Below, in pieces: positions 26,345 through 37,719 of a stretch of DNA of 64,000 bases (its first letter is position 1; the number at the start of each line of letters is the position of its first letter). A model generated the notes under the pieces. The model searched no databases. It saw nothing but the letters and a program-made list of their open reading frames with translations, and was not told the DNA's origin. Source of the stretch: an uncultured Bacilli bacterium (GTDB lineage: Bacteria > Bacillota_I > Bacilli_A > RFN20 > CAG-288); assembly GCA_944349335.1 (NCBI GenBank), contig CALVMW010000001.1, positions 206,309-270,308 of the forward strand. Reading direction: 5' to 3'. Position numbers and translations under genes: made by a program.

Positions 26345-28594
26345 TCACTCTAATCCAAGTTCGGCATTTGTGTACCATCCTCTTCCACATAGCCAGTTCC
26401 ATAAACACTGGAATCCATCGATCCACCACTTACAGAAAGCAGACCACCAATCTAATTCATCTTCAATATCTTCAACTTGATCACCTTGAACTCTTAAGGT
26501 AAATGATTTTCCAGTTGAACTTTCTTCAACTCCTTCTTCGTTTAAATAATCATAAGAATAAGTAACTATATAATCACCAGCTTCCGTAGGAGTAGCTAAA
26601 TAAGATTCGGCGTCATAATATAAAGTAGTGATGTCATAATCAGAAGCTAATCCATTCACAATTACTTTTTCAATTTGAGAAGAAGATAGAGGATTATCAG
26701 TAGAAGCTAAAACTAAAGCATCTCCTAATATAAATACTGGAGGAACATCAGCTAAAACTTCAACTTCAACAGTTAACGAACCAAAATTACCAGAATCATC
26801 ATGAGCTTGTAATTTAACAGTATATTCTCCAACATGATTTTCGATAAAATCACCATTAACATCTAATGTATCAGATACATCACCATCGACATCATCAGTA
26901 GCCTCAAACAACTGACAAAATTCTTTTTCAGTTAAATTTAAAACTTTACTTAAACCAATCTTTATTACACCTTCACCAGCATCTTTTCTCGATATAACAG
27001 GGGCATCTTCATCTAATACTTCAATATTAAAAGTTAAAGAACTATCATTTCCAGAAGAATCAACTGCAGTAACTACTAATTGATGAACTCCAACATCAGA
27101 ACTCTTAAATGTTTTTGAAGTTAAATTTGAACCATCTAATTTAAATGATAAAGTAGGATTTTCATCATAATCATCACTCACAGAAAAATATGTTGCTAAA
27201 TTTACTGATGAAATAGTATCACCAATAGAATATTCTTCTTTAAAAGTATCCAAATTTTCAATTTCAGGCTTAACATCATCATGAAGAATAAATCTTAAAT
27301 TAACATTAACAAAATTATCATCACAAGAAACAGCAAAAGAACTTGTGGTAATTTTATTTAAAGAACCATCTTTTTTAAACATATTTCCCCATGGAAAATT
27401 TTCCTTACCAATTTCAGAACAATTTAAACCAAAATATTTTGTAGGATCAATATTTAAATCAGAATAAATTTTCTCATCACTATAAGAAGTATAATAATCA
27501 TATACTTCTAAAGATTCCATCCCTTCATAAATATCACCAATAACATAATCTTTATCTGTGTAAATAGTAACTTTTAAATTAGAAAATGAATTAGAAGGAG
27601 CCAAAGATTCAACTTTAGGTCCATATGAAAAAATTAAATTTCTTATATTTAAAAATTCTGAAATTTCACCAAAAGTTTTTAATAAAACACTATAATCAGC
27701 ACCATCAGTAAACCTTTCTCTATTTTGAACTTCATTTAAAGCACCACACTCTACATTATCAGACCAATAATTAACATCTTCTATAAAAGTATTAGAAGAA
27801 AAAGTAGAAACAACAGGATTATAATGTAAACCTGAATAAGAAAAATCAACTTTTAAATATTTAACTTCATTAAAATTTAACAAAGAAGAAGAATTAAACT
27901 TAAAACAAAAACTACCTAAATTACCATTACTAACAACATTTAAATAATCATTTTCAGAAATAATTTGTGAAACATCATTCCAATTATCTGCCTTAAATTC
28001 TTCATTTAAAATAACTTGTTCCTTATATTCAGTTAAATCAACTGAATCACTATCAGAAATAGAATTATTTATCCCTAAATTATAAAATGATAAATTACAT
28101 GGAGTTGATACACAATTTCCTTCCAAAACAAGAGGTAAATTAGAATTAATGAATGAATCTTTAAAATTTTCAGGTGAAATAAAAAGAAAATGCTTTGTTG
28201 CATCTAATATTCCACATTCAGTTATAAAAGTACTTTGACTATCATCAAAAGTATATTTATCACAATATAAAATAAAATAATCAGTATCAACATCTATTCC
28301 TAAATCAGTAAAAATATCAGTAACACCATCAGAAGACTGTATAGTAAATACAGTAGAATCTGTTGGAGAAGAATAATTATAAATTAAAGCATCCTCAGAA
28401 TTAATAGTTTTAACATAAAATTGATCATTCAAAATATCTAAATCTGATATATTAATATCTAACCAACTTTTATTATTAATAAAATTATTAAAATCTTCTT
28501 TTAATAAATAATTATAATCTAAAGATTGATTAATAGGACTCATGGCTAATAATGCTAATGATCCTAATAAAATTTTCTTCATACTTCTTTTCAT
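26345..28594 (-). CDS. Exported Ig-like repeat protein with Trp/Cys-rich tail (long paralogue)
   Basis: 749 residues, AAGGAG before the ATG. Signal peptide (KKILLGSLALLAMSPINQ), then an unfamiliar 430-residue region. Next come two or three Ig-like domains of the HYR/DUF5011 type (GVHQLVVTAVDSSGNDSSLT; GEYTVKLQAHDDSGNFGSL). A 37-residue tail (ELDWWSAFCKWWIDG ... NAELGLE) holds seven Trp and three Cys. From the last Ig domain to the end it closely matches the 446-residue paralogue, and the tail is identical. A receptor-binding or tip protein whose tail sits in the membrane interface is plausible. Surface adhesion for the host is the alternative. Confidence 0.75.
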   Translation of the reverse strand: MKRSMKKILLGSLALLAMSPINQSLDYNYLLKEDFNNFINNKSWLDINISDLDILNDQFYVKTINSEDALIYNYSSPTDSTVFTIQSSDGVTDIFTDLGIDVDTDYFILYCDKYTFDDSQSTFITECGILDATKHFLFISPENFKDSFINSNLPLVLEGNCVSTPCNLSFYNLGINNSISDSDSVDLTEYKEQVILNEEFKADNWNDVSQIISENDYLNVVSNGNLGSFCFKFNSSSLLNFNEVKYLKVDFSYSGLHYNPVVSTFSSNTFIEDVNYWSDNVECGALNEVQNRERFTDGADYSVLLKTFGEISEFLNIRNLIFSYGPKVESLAPSNSFSNLKVTIYTDKDYVIGDIYEGMESLEVYDYYTSYSDEKIYSDLNIDPTKYFGLNCSEIGKENFPWGNMFKKDGSLNKITTSSFAVSCDDNFVNVNLRFILHDDVKPEIENLDTFKEEYSIGDTISSVNLATYFSVSDDYDENPTLSFKLDGSNLTSKTFKSSDVGVHQLVVTAVDSSGNDSSLTFNIEVLDEDAPVISRKDAGEGVIKIGLSKVLNLTEKEFCQLFEATDDVDGDVSDTLDVNGDFIENHVGEYTVKLQAHDDSGNFGSLTVEVEVLADVPPVFILGDALVLASTDNPLSSSQIEKVIVNGLASDYDITTLYYDAESYLATPTEAGDYIVTYSYDYLNEEGVEESSTGKSFTLRVQGDQVEDIEDELDWWSAFCKWWIDGFQCLWNWLCGRGWYTNAELGLE

Positions 28595-28610
28595 AATTTT
28601 CTCCTTTTTA

Positions 28611-28639
28611 TTGACAATAATTTTTTATTTTTTTATAAT
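28611..28639 (+). promoter_or_regulatory. Perfect consensus promoter of the small RNA at 28646
   Basis: TTGACA (28611-28616), 17 bases, TATAAT (28634-28639): both hexamers and the spacer match the sigma-70/SigA consensus. It points away from the gene whose ribosome site lies 3 bases before it on the other strand. Confidence 0.85.
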
Positions 28640-28645
28640 TAGTTA

Positions 28646-28707
28646 GTGCCATTTTTAATTGAGCTAATGACTCGATGGGGTTAGAAATAACTGAATGGCA
28701 CTTTTTT
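28646..28707 (+). ncRNA. Candidate 60-nt phage small RNA with three-way junction
   Basis: Starting 7 bases after the TATAAT, the transcript begins GTGCCATT and ends AATGGCAC followed by six T, so the ends close an 8-bp stem that doubles as the terminator. Inside are ATTGAG/CTCGAT around the 7-base loop CTAATGA, and GTTA-GAAA-TAAC, a GNRA tetraloop hairpin. A diverged copy with its own promoter lies at 32366-32427 and keeps the CTAATGA string exactly. It fills the gap between two leftward genes and is antisense to the leader of the 749-residue gene. No known family is recognised. Confidence 0.7.
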
Positions 28708-29017
28708 AATGAGTAAATTTTCTAAATTTATTTAATATATATTCTCTATCTTCAAAATTACTTATCTGTAATTTTGGCCTAGAAACACCATAAGTAGTTT
28801 TATCAAAACATCTAATACGATTTTCTAAATAACTTTTTCTATTATCTTTTAAACTAGGATTTTTCTTTAAAAGATAATTCTTTTTTTTTCCATTCTTTGG
28901 GGAATGCATTAATGTTAATGAAGCATATCTTCTATTACTTTCAGCTCCTACTAATGTATTATGTTTAATCTTCTTATTAAATCTAAAATGCAAGGGAACA
29001 GGTCTAAATACTTCCAT
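28706..29017 (-). CDS. Small basic protein of the element, unknown
   Basis: 103 residues, AAGGAGG before the ATG. Very rich in K, R, N and Y with no signal or membrane segment. Contains RRYASLTLMHSPKNGKKKNY and DNRKSYLENRIRCF. It lies between the two Ig-like paralogues, so it may have been part of the duplicated block. Resembles the 117-residue protein at 23624 only in the H-x-KNGKK pattern. Nucleic-acid binding is a guess from charge. Confidence 0.65.
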   Translation of the reverse strand: MEVFRPVPLHFRFNKKIKHNTLVGAESNRRYASLTLMHSPKNGKKKNYLLKKNPSLKDNRKSYLENRIRCFDKTTYGVSRPKLQISNFEDREYILNKFRKFTH

Positions 29018-29041
29018 TTTTTATATACCTCCTTACTAATA

Positions 29042-29064
29042 GGAGAGGACTATACATCCTCTCC
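29042..29064 (-). other. mRNA hairpin after the short Ig-like gene
   Basis: GGAGAGGA and TCCTCTCC form a perfect 8-bp stem around CTATACA, at the position equivalent to 26286-26307 after the other paralogue. Stem sequences differ between the two while pairing is kept. No T run on the minus strand. Confidence 0.5.
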
Positions 29065-29107
29065 ATGTTCAAAAATTAAATAGAGTATTTTGTAATAGAA
29101 TTTATTA

Positions 29108-30448
29108 TCACTCTAATCCAAGTTCGGCATTTGTGTACCATCCTCTTCCACATAGCCAGTTCCATAAACACTGGAATCCATCGATCCACCATTTACAAAA
29201 GGCAGACCACCAATCTAATTCTTCTTCTTCCTGTTGTTCATCTCCAACAACATCAACTTGTAATATTCCTGATTCTTCCTCTTCTTCGTGTGTTTCAGCA
29301 GAAACATATTTAATCTGATATGGAACTGCGTAAGTACCAGCTTTTAATTTACCTTCTTGATATTCTGTATCATCAAAACTAAGTTCATTGACTGTATCAT
29401 TAGAATAGATACCATTCACTATTACTTTTTCAATCTGATCAGAAGAAAGAGGACTATCAGTAGTAGCTTGAATTAAAGCATCAGATAAAATGAAAACCGG
29501 AGGAACATCAGATAAAACTTCAACTTCAACAGTTAAAGAGCCAAAATTACTAGAATCATCATGAGCTTGTAATTTAACAGTATAATTACCAACATGATTA
29601 TCAATAAAATCACCATTGATTGCTAAAGTATCAGAAACATCACCATCAATATCATCTTCAGCTGTAAAGAGATCTAAAAAATCTTGTTGCTCCATGCTTA
29701 AGACTTTACTTAAACCAATCTTTATAACACCTTCTCCAGCATCTTTTCTAGAAATGACAGGTGCATTTTTATCCAAAACTGATAAATCAAAACTTTCTAC
29801 TGTTTCATTTTCAGAACTATCAGATACTGTTACTTTTAAAATATGAGAACCAACATCAACTGATGTTAATTCAAGTTCTGATAAAGGAGAATCGTCTAAT
29901 GTGAAAGTAGGTTCACCAATAGTACCACCTTTATCAGTTGCATTATCAGTAATAGTAAAATAAGTTTTTAAGTTTTCAGCAGTCAAAGAATCACCAGGAA
30001 CAAACTCTAATTTCTTTTCAGCTCCTAAAACTACAACAGGAGCGACAATATCAATAACTTGTATATTTAAATAACAAGTAGCTTGTTGACCGTATGTATC
30101 AGTTGCGGTCACTGTTATTAAATAAGTACCTAACTGATTAGGATTATACTTTTCTCTTTCTTCTGGTGAACATTCAACTTCTACTGCTTCACCTAACAAA
30201 TCTTCAGCTGTGATTTGAGAAAGAATTTCATCGATTGTAGGAGCTGAATCAACATTGACAGGTATATCTACTGTTTCACCATCCTCAACTCGATGAGGAT
30301 CATCTTCATCACCTTCAGCTAAAGTAACTGCATTTACTGGTTTTACATCGTTATAAACGAATTCAACTTGATTATTAACGTTAGGTGCATTTAAAGAACC
30401 TAAAGATAACAATGTCATAAATCCTAAGAATAATCTTCTCTTTTTCAT
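29108..30448 (-). CDS. Exported Ig-like repeat protein with Trp/Cys-rich tail (short paralogue)
   Basis: 446 residues. Signal peptide (RLFLGFMTLLSLGSLNAP), a region rich in D, E, V and P, then three Ig-like DUF5011/HYR-type units (GTYLITVTATDTYGQQATC; GSHILKVTVSDSSENETV; GNYTVKLQAHDDSSNFGSL). The same 37-residue Trp/Cys tail as the 749-residue protein follows. The DNA of the last 110 coding bases differs from the paralogue at only about three positions, although the N-terminal halves are unrelated, so the tail is under strong constraint or recently converted. It overlaps the upstream 62-residue gene by 1 bp. Confidence 0.75.
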   Translation of the reverse strand: MKKRRLFLGFMTLLSLGSLNAPNVNNQVEFVYNDVKPVNAVTLAEGDEDDPHRVEDGETVDIPVNVDSAPTIDEILSQITAEDLLGEAVEVECSPEEREKYNPNQLGTYLITVTATDTYGQQATCYLNIQVIDIVAPVVVLGAEKKLEFVPGDSLTAENLKTYFTITDNATDKGGTIGEPTFTLDDSPLSELELTSVDVGSHILKVTVSDSSENETVESFDLSVLDKNAPVISRKDAGEGVIKIGLSKVLSMEQQDFLDLFTAEDDIDGDVSDTLAINGDFIDNHVGNYTVKLQAHDDSSNFGSLTVEVEVLSDVPPVFILSDALIQATTDSPLSSDQIEKVIVNGIYSNDTVNELSFDDTEYQEGKLKAGTYAVPYQIKYVSAETHEEEEESGILQVDVVGDEQQEEEELDWWSAFCKWWIDGFQCLWNWLCGRGWYTNAELGLE

Positions 30449-30636
30449 TATTTTTTATCTCCTTTATCTTCTACATACTTAATTTCATATAAACCGAAAT
30501 GCTTACCTAGATGTCTTCCATCTTTTACGAAAGAACTATAATTCATATAATCTTTTGAATTGTAAGTTGATTTAGCATTTGGAAAAGTAATAGATGCAAT
30601 GATTTTTTTGTGATTCCTTTTTAATTTTTTACTCAT
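30448..30636 (-). CDS. Small basic protein of the element, unknown
   Basis: 62 residues, CGGAGGA before the ATG. Basic, with KKLKRNHKKIIASITFPNAK at the start and no hydrophobic segment. It overlaps both neighbours by 1-4 bp, so it is translationally coupled. No family recognised. Confidence 0.6.
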   Translation of the reverse strand: MSKKLKRNHKKIIASITFPNAKSTYNSKDYMNYSSFVKDGRHLGKHFGLYEIKYVEDKGDKK

Positions 30637-30971
30637 AAATCCTCCGTGAATAGAAACGAACCAAACTCTTTTCTAAAAACAATGTTTTTAAAACGATCTA
30701 ATTTTTTTTGATAAATTAAACAAAGATCATATTTTTTTGAACCAATTAAAACATTCTCTTTATCCTCCACTTTATATATTTCATAACCAAAAAATAAATC
30801 ATTGAATGGTCTATATAAATCACTACATAAATCAATTCTCTTATCAAAAAAACTATTTAAATAAAAAATAGCATCATCAAAATTATTTACAACTTTAGAT
30901 CTACAAGTTAATCCAGATGGATAATCATTATCTTCATATAAACATTCTCTAACTATATATTTTGATTTCAT
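30633..30971 (-). CDS. Hypothetical protein of the element
   Basis: 112 residues, TAGGAG before the ATG. Starts MKSKYIVRECLYEDNDYPSG and contains several aromatic strands (FFGYEIYKVEDKENVLIGSK). Soluble, mixed charge, four Cys. No recognised domain. Early position in the leftward operon suggests a replication or regulation accessory. Confidence 0.6.
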   Translation of the reverse strand: MKSKYIVRECLYEDNDYPSGLTCRSKVVNNFDDAIFYLNSFFDKRIDLCSDLYRPFNDLFFGYEIYKVEDKENVLIGSKKYDLCLIYQKKLDRFKNIVFRKEFGSFLFTEDL

Positions 30972-30985
30972 ATACTTCTCCTAAA

Positions 30986-31180
30986 TTAACAATAATCATT
31001 AATTTGAATCATATTTCTAATTAAACTTTGCAAATTGTAAGAATTAAACCAGTAATAATTAGTTTTACCATCATGGCAAGTTATCTCAAGAATCTTGCGA
31101 TGATTAATTAAATTTACTTTTTTGATTTTTTTGATTGTTGGAGCTTTAATAAATAATCTTATTTCTTTATCTATATACAT
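30986..31180 (-). CDS. Hypothetical small protein of the element
   Basis: 64 residues, weak AAAAGGT site. It reads as alternating beta strands (KVNLINHRKILEITCHDG; TNYYWFNSYNLQSLI). No signal or membrane segment and no family recognised. Same operon as its neighbours. Confidence 0.5.
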   Translation of the reverse strand: MYIDKEIRLFIKAPTIKKIKKVNLINHRKILEITCHDGKTNYYWFNSYNLQSLIRNMIQINDYC

Positions 31181-31214
31181 AATTTTTACCTTTTAATTAG
31201 GTTAGGGAATATCC

Positions 31215-31712
31215 CTAACCTAAATCGTCAAAATAAGATATTGATTCTGAATTTACCTCCTCTGAATCAGCGACTAAACCTCTATCAACAATATTATTGA
31301 ATGAATAACAAGAAACTAAATCTAATTGACTACCTCTTAAAAACGAAGAAAGATAAACTTTCTTATCTTTAGGAGAGCCAAAGCCTTCGATATAGTAATA
31401 TTCAAATTCCTTACCTGTATTTTTAGATATACCTTTAGCTTTAACTAAACGATAAGGGAAAGAAACAACATATTCACCTTTAGCAACTAAAGAAGGATCT
31501 ACATTTCTTAATTTAGCAATAACAAAATAAGAAGCTCTATCTAATCTGAATCTAACCTGTAACATATCATCTAACAAATTCAAATAAGCATTAAAAGAAC
31601 GAATTTTACGATATTCGTTATATTCTTGTTTAACGATTAACTTCCCCCTTTCTAAACTAAGAATCTCCTCTACACTCATCTCAGATAACTGCTTGAACTC
31701 GACCTGTTCCAT
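31215..31712 (-). CDS. First gene of the element's leftward operon; possible ssDNA-binding protein
   Basis: 165 residues, AAAGGAT before the ATG. Predicted mostly beta (KGEYVVSFPYRLVKAKGISK; EFEYYYIEGFG), with an acidic C-terminus ending SYFDDLG. Size, beta content and acidic tail would suit a single-stranded-DNA binding protein, which a filamentous phage needs in amount, but no motif proves it. It starts just after the operators at 31728-31776 and faces the HTH gene, so it should be the first gene turned on when repression ends. Confidence 0.6.
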   Translation of the reverse strand: MEQVEFKQLSEMSVEEILSLERGKLIVKQEYNEYRKIRSFNAYLNLLDDMLQVRFRLDRASYFVIAKLRNVDPSLVAKGEYVVSFPYRLVKAKGISKNTGKEFEYYYIEGFGSPKDKKVYLSSFLRGSQLDLVSCYSFNNIVDRGLVADSEEVNSESISYFDDLG

Positions 31713-31727
31713 ATTTTAAATCCTTTC

Positions 31728-31776
31728 TGTTTGGATATTCCAAACAACTAATATCATTATATTGGGTTATAACCAA
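31728..31776. promoter_or_regulatory. Operator region between repressor and leftward operon
   Basis: Two palindromes with a shared TTGG...CCAA theme: TGTTTGG-ATATT-CCAAACA (31728-31746) and TTGGGTTATAACCAA (31762-31776, perfect core GGTTATAACC). A half site ACCAAACA lies at 31802. On the minus strand a TATAAT overlaps the space between them. Divergent promoters with paired palindromes beside an HTH gene are typical of a lysogeny switch. Confidence 0.65.
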
Positions 31777-31827
31777 AAAAACAACAAAAATTTTTATATA
31801 AACCAAACATTTTTTTAAAATATACAC

Positions 31828-32199
31828 ATGAACCAAATATTAGAAACAATAAAAAAGATAAGAAAATCAAAAAAAATTTCACTAAGAAAAATGGGAGAAC
31901 TAATTAATGTTTCATATTCAACATATAATGATATAGAAACTGGAAAAATTAGACTCTCGTTAGAAAACTTTTTATTGATATGCAAGGTACTTGAAATCAA
32001 TCCTCTTAGCTTATTAACTAATGAAAACTATATTATCCTCTCCAATAAAGACATTAAAGAAATTGATAATATGATTTATACTTTACAAAAAATAAAAAAA
32101 CAAATTTTAAATAAAGAAGAACCAGAAAACATAAAAATCGAAAATTCCTTTAACAATTCAACAAATACAAACATTAATATAGGAAATAAAAATAAATAA
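31828..32199 (+). CDS. XRE-family HTH repressor of the element
   Basis: 123 residues. The N-terminal Cro/C1-type helix-turn-helix (KKISLRKMGELINVSYSTYN, residues about 12-32; then DIETGKIRLSLENFLLICKV) is clear. The remaining 50 residues end in an Asn-rich tail (NNSTNTNINIGNKNK). It is the only rightward gene of the element and faces the leftward operon across palindromes, so it is probably the immunity repressor. No clear ribosome site precedes the ATG. It ends 17 bp before attR. Confidence 0.85.
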   Translation: MNQILETIKKIRKSKKISLRKMGELINVSYSTYNDIETGKIRLSLENFLLICKVLEINPLSLLTNENYIILSNKDIKEIDNMIYTLQKIKKQILNKEEPENIKIENSFNNSTNTNINIGNKNK

Positions 32200-32216
32200 A
32201 AAGAATAACTTTATCT

Positions 32217-32252
32217 TCCAAGTATCCCAGCCATTTTTTTTGCTTAAAAAAT
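32217..32252. repeat. attR, 36-bp direct repeat
   Basis: Identical over 36 bases to 19313-19348. It duplicates the last 17 bases of tRNA-Gln but no tRNA body precedes it. Beyond it begins relic sequence related to the element. Confidence 0.95.
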
Positions 32253-32605
32253 AGAATTTATATAAAAAATCATCTTTTAAAATTACTGTACTTATCTTCA
32301 TACTTTTCTTCATAATTTTCTTCTTTTTATTGAAAATATTTTTTTTACTTTTTTATAATTAGTTATTGCCATTTTTAGATGACCTAATGACGCGTTTGGG
32401 TTAAAAATAACTTGGTGGCACTTTTTTTGTGGAGCATTTACAGTTAAAATATCTAATTACTCATAATTCTTTTTTATTTATTCTTTAAATTTTATTCCTC
32501 TTTATTAAAATACTTTACATAAAATCATAAAAAGAATATCAAATATAAAAGTATATAAATGATAGATGGATAACCTAGTATGAAGGTTAATTTATCATTG
32601 ACTTT
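32253..32605. pseudogene. Eroded remains of a second, related element
   Basis: Directly after attR the minus strand reads a decayed integrase end (VILKDDFLYKFYF against AILDDKLSSIF), joined to the start region of a gene like the 749-residue protein (a start codon with KKSMK and its AAGAA leader, near 32318). Next comes a diverged copy of the 28611-28707 promoter/RNA unit (32330-32427). Then, at about 32500-32605, comes a copy of the small-membrane-protein start region, where the frame reads MIN and then a stop. This is what a related prophage at the same tRNA would leave after internal deletion. Confidence 0.65.
32366..32427 (+). ncRNA. Diverged copy of the 60-nt small RNA, probably relic
   Basis: Promoter TTGAAA (32330-32335), 18 bases, TATAAT (32354-32359). 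The transcript has TTGCCA near its start and TGGCAC plus seven T at the end, keeps the CTAATGA string, and keeps a GTTA-AAAA-TAAC hairpin. The arms beside CTAATGA no longer pair at two inner positions, so the fold is weakened. Useful as an evolutionary comparison for 28646-28707. Confidence 0.5.
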
Positions 32606-32626
32606 ACTCCTTTCTTAATATATATT
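32598..32626 (+). promoter_or_regulatory. Rightward promoter in the relic, cognate to 23508-23536
   Basis: TTGACT (32598-32603), 17 bases, TATATT (32621-32626). The surrounding sequence from ATCATTGACTTTACTCC onward matches 23504-23520 closely. Confidence 0.75.
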
Positions 32627-32632
32627 CTAATC

Positions 32633-32719
32633 ATCAAAAAGCTTCTAGCAATTTATCGAGCTTTTTCTTCCCCTTAACCTAGGAGGCTAGTTCCTAGCAA
32701 GCAGTTAAGGGGGTTTTTC
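32633..32719 (+). ncRNA. Candidate small RNA with two terminator-like domains
   Basis: Starting 7 bases after the TATATT. AAAAAGCT (32636-32643) pairs with AGCTTTTT (32659-32666). Then CCCCTTAAC (32670-32678) pairs with GTTAAGGGG (32704-32712) enclosing CTAGGA/TCCTAG (32679-32697), and a T run follows. The promoter is homologous to that at 23508 but the RNA body is different, so position and promoter are conserved while the RNA has been exchanged or has evolved fast. The structure is intact, so this may still be expressed. Confidence 0.55.
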
Positions 32720-32722
32720 TTT

Positions 32723-33092
32723 TATTCATAATTATTCTAAATGCTTTAATACTAGAATTATTATTTATAGTATCAATAATATTTTTCATTTTTATAACAC
32801 GTCATAATATAAAAATAAGAACCTTTATTAAAACAATAATATACAGCTTGTTTTTTATAATAGATAAAAGATGAAACAAAATGAGTTAGGAAGTGAAAAT
32901 AAATCATCAATAATAATCTAATCTCTTTTATATATTTAAATAATAAAAGAACTTTAATGTAACTTAATATAATTTATTCTTTAGATATATATTTTATTAA
33001 ACCAAACAATCAACCTATTTTATATTAATAAAATTGTTTTTTATTCACTAGAGTCAATTTATATGTGACATTTATTGTTCATCTATTTTTGA
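32723..33092. other. Non-coding AT-rich stretch before pcrA
   Basis: Very A+T rich, with no gene, RNA gene or further att copy that I can see. It ends in the pcrA promoter. Confidence 0.5.
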
Positions 33093-33098
33093 TATAAT
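33093..33098 (+). promoter_or_regulatory. -10 box of pcrA, leaderless arrangement
   Basis: TATAAT ends 7 bases before the pcrA ATG, so transcription would start at or one base before the start codon. No Shine-Dalgarno is present. Confidence 0.55.
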
Positions 33099-33105
33099 TA
33101 TTGTC

Positions 33106-37349
<4,244 letters not shown>

Positions 37350-37398
37350 GTCTTATGATATATTATTAGATGCTATTTTTTCTATTAAGGAGCAAATG

Positions 37399-37719
37399 AT
37401 GATCAAAGTTACTCGCGAGATTATCGATCAATGTGCAGAAAATCTCATGTTTCATCTTACTGACGATGAAATAGAGATGATTTATGATGATTTTGATTCT
37501 GTTTTAGTCCAGATCGATTTTTTAAAGTCAATTAAAGACGTCGATACATATGAACCGATGACATTCCCTTATAAAGAACATCAAAAGGTGATGCGTGATG
37601 ATAAACCTTCTAAACCTTTAAGTGCTAAAGATGCTTTAAAGAATTCTAAGACAGTCTTAGGTACTCAAATTAAGCTTCCGAAAGTTGTAGGTAATAAAAA
37701 TGACACAATTGATGAATAA
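37399..37719 (+). CDS. gatC: Asp/Glu-tRNA amidotransferase subunit C
   Basis: 106 residues from the ATG at 37399, six bases after AAGGAG; a second ATG at 37396 is also possible. It shows the GatC plan: an N-terminal helical region (REIIDQCAENLMFHLTDDEI) and a C-terminal stretch with VDTYEPMTFPY. GatC stabilises the GatA-GatB complex. It overlaps gatA by 20 bp. The upstream extension of the open frame covers the end of ligA and is not coding. Confidence 0.9.
   Translation: MIKVTREIIDQCAENLMFHLTDDEIEMIYDDFDSVLVQIDFLKSIKDVDTYEPMTFPYKEHQKVMRDDKPSKPLSAKDALKNSKTVLGTQIKLPKVVGNKNDTIDE

Larger units (their letters stand above)
19313..32252. mobile_element. Integrated filamentous-phage-like (inovirus-like) element, 12.9 kb
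   Basis: Bounded by the 36-bp att repeats in tRNA-Gln. One leftward gene block carries, from right to left, small unknown genes, two exported Ig-like proteins, an exported protein with C-terminal membrane helices, a small membrane protein, a Zot-like ATPase, a presumptive origin, a Rep_trans initiator and a tyrosine integrase next to attL. A single rightward HTH gene by attR looks like the repressor. Rep_trans initiator plus Zot-type ATPase plus size is the signature of inoviruses. No capsid, terminase, portal or relaxosome genes are present. No obvious classical major coat gene is seen; the 74-residue membrane protein is the best candidate. An integrative plasmid-like element is the alternative. 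Confidence 0.72.

Noticed and set aside
28646-28707. A tRNA-like or riboswitch identity for the small RNA
   Set aside because: There is no T-arm or CCA end, and the terminator stem closes the whole RNA, leaving no expression platform for a downstream gene on that strand.
29131-29318. Two plus-strand frames opposite the Trp-rich tail
   Set aside because: They exist only because the tail DNA is constrained on the other strand.
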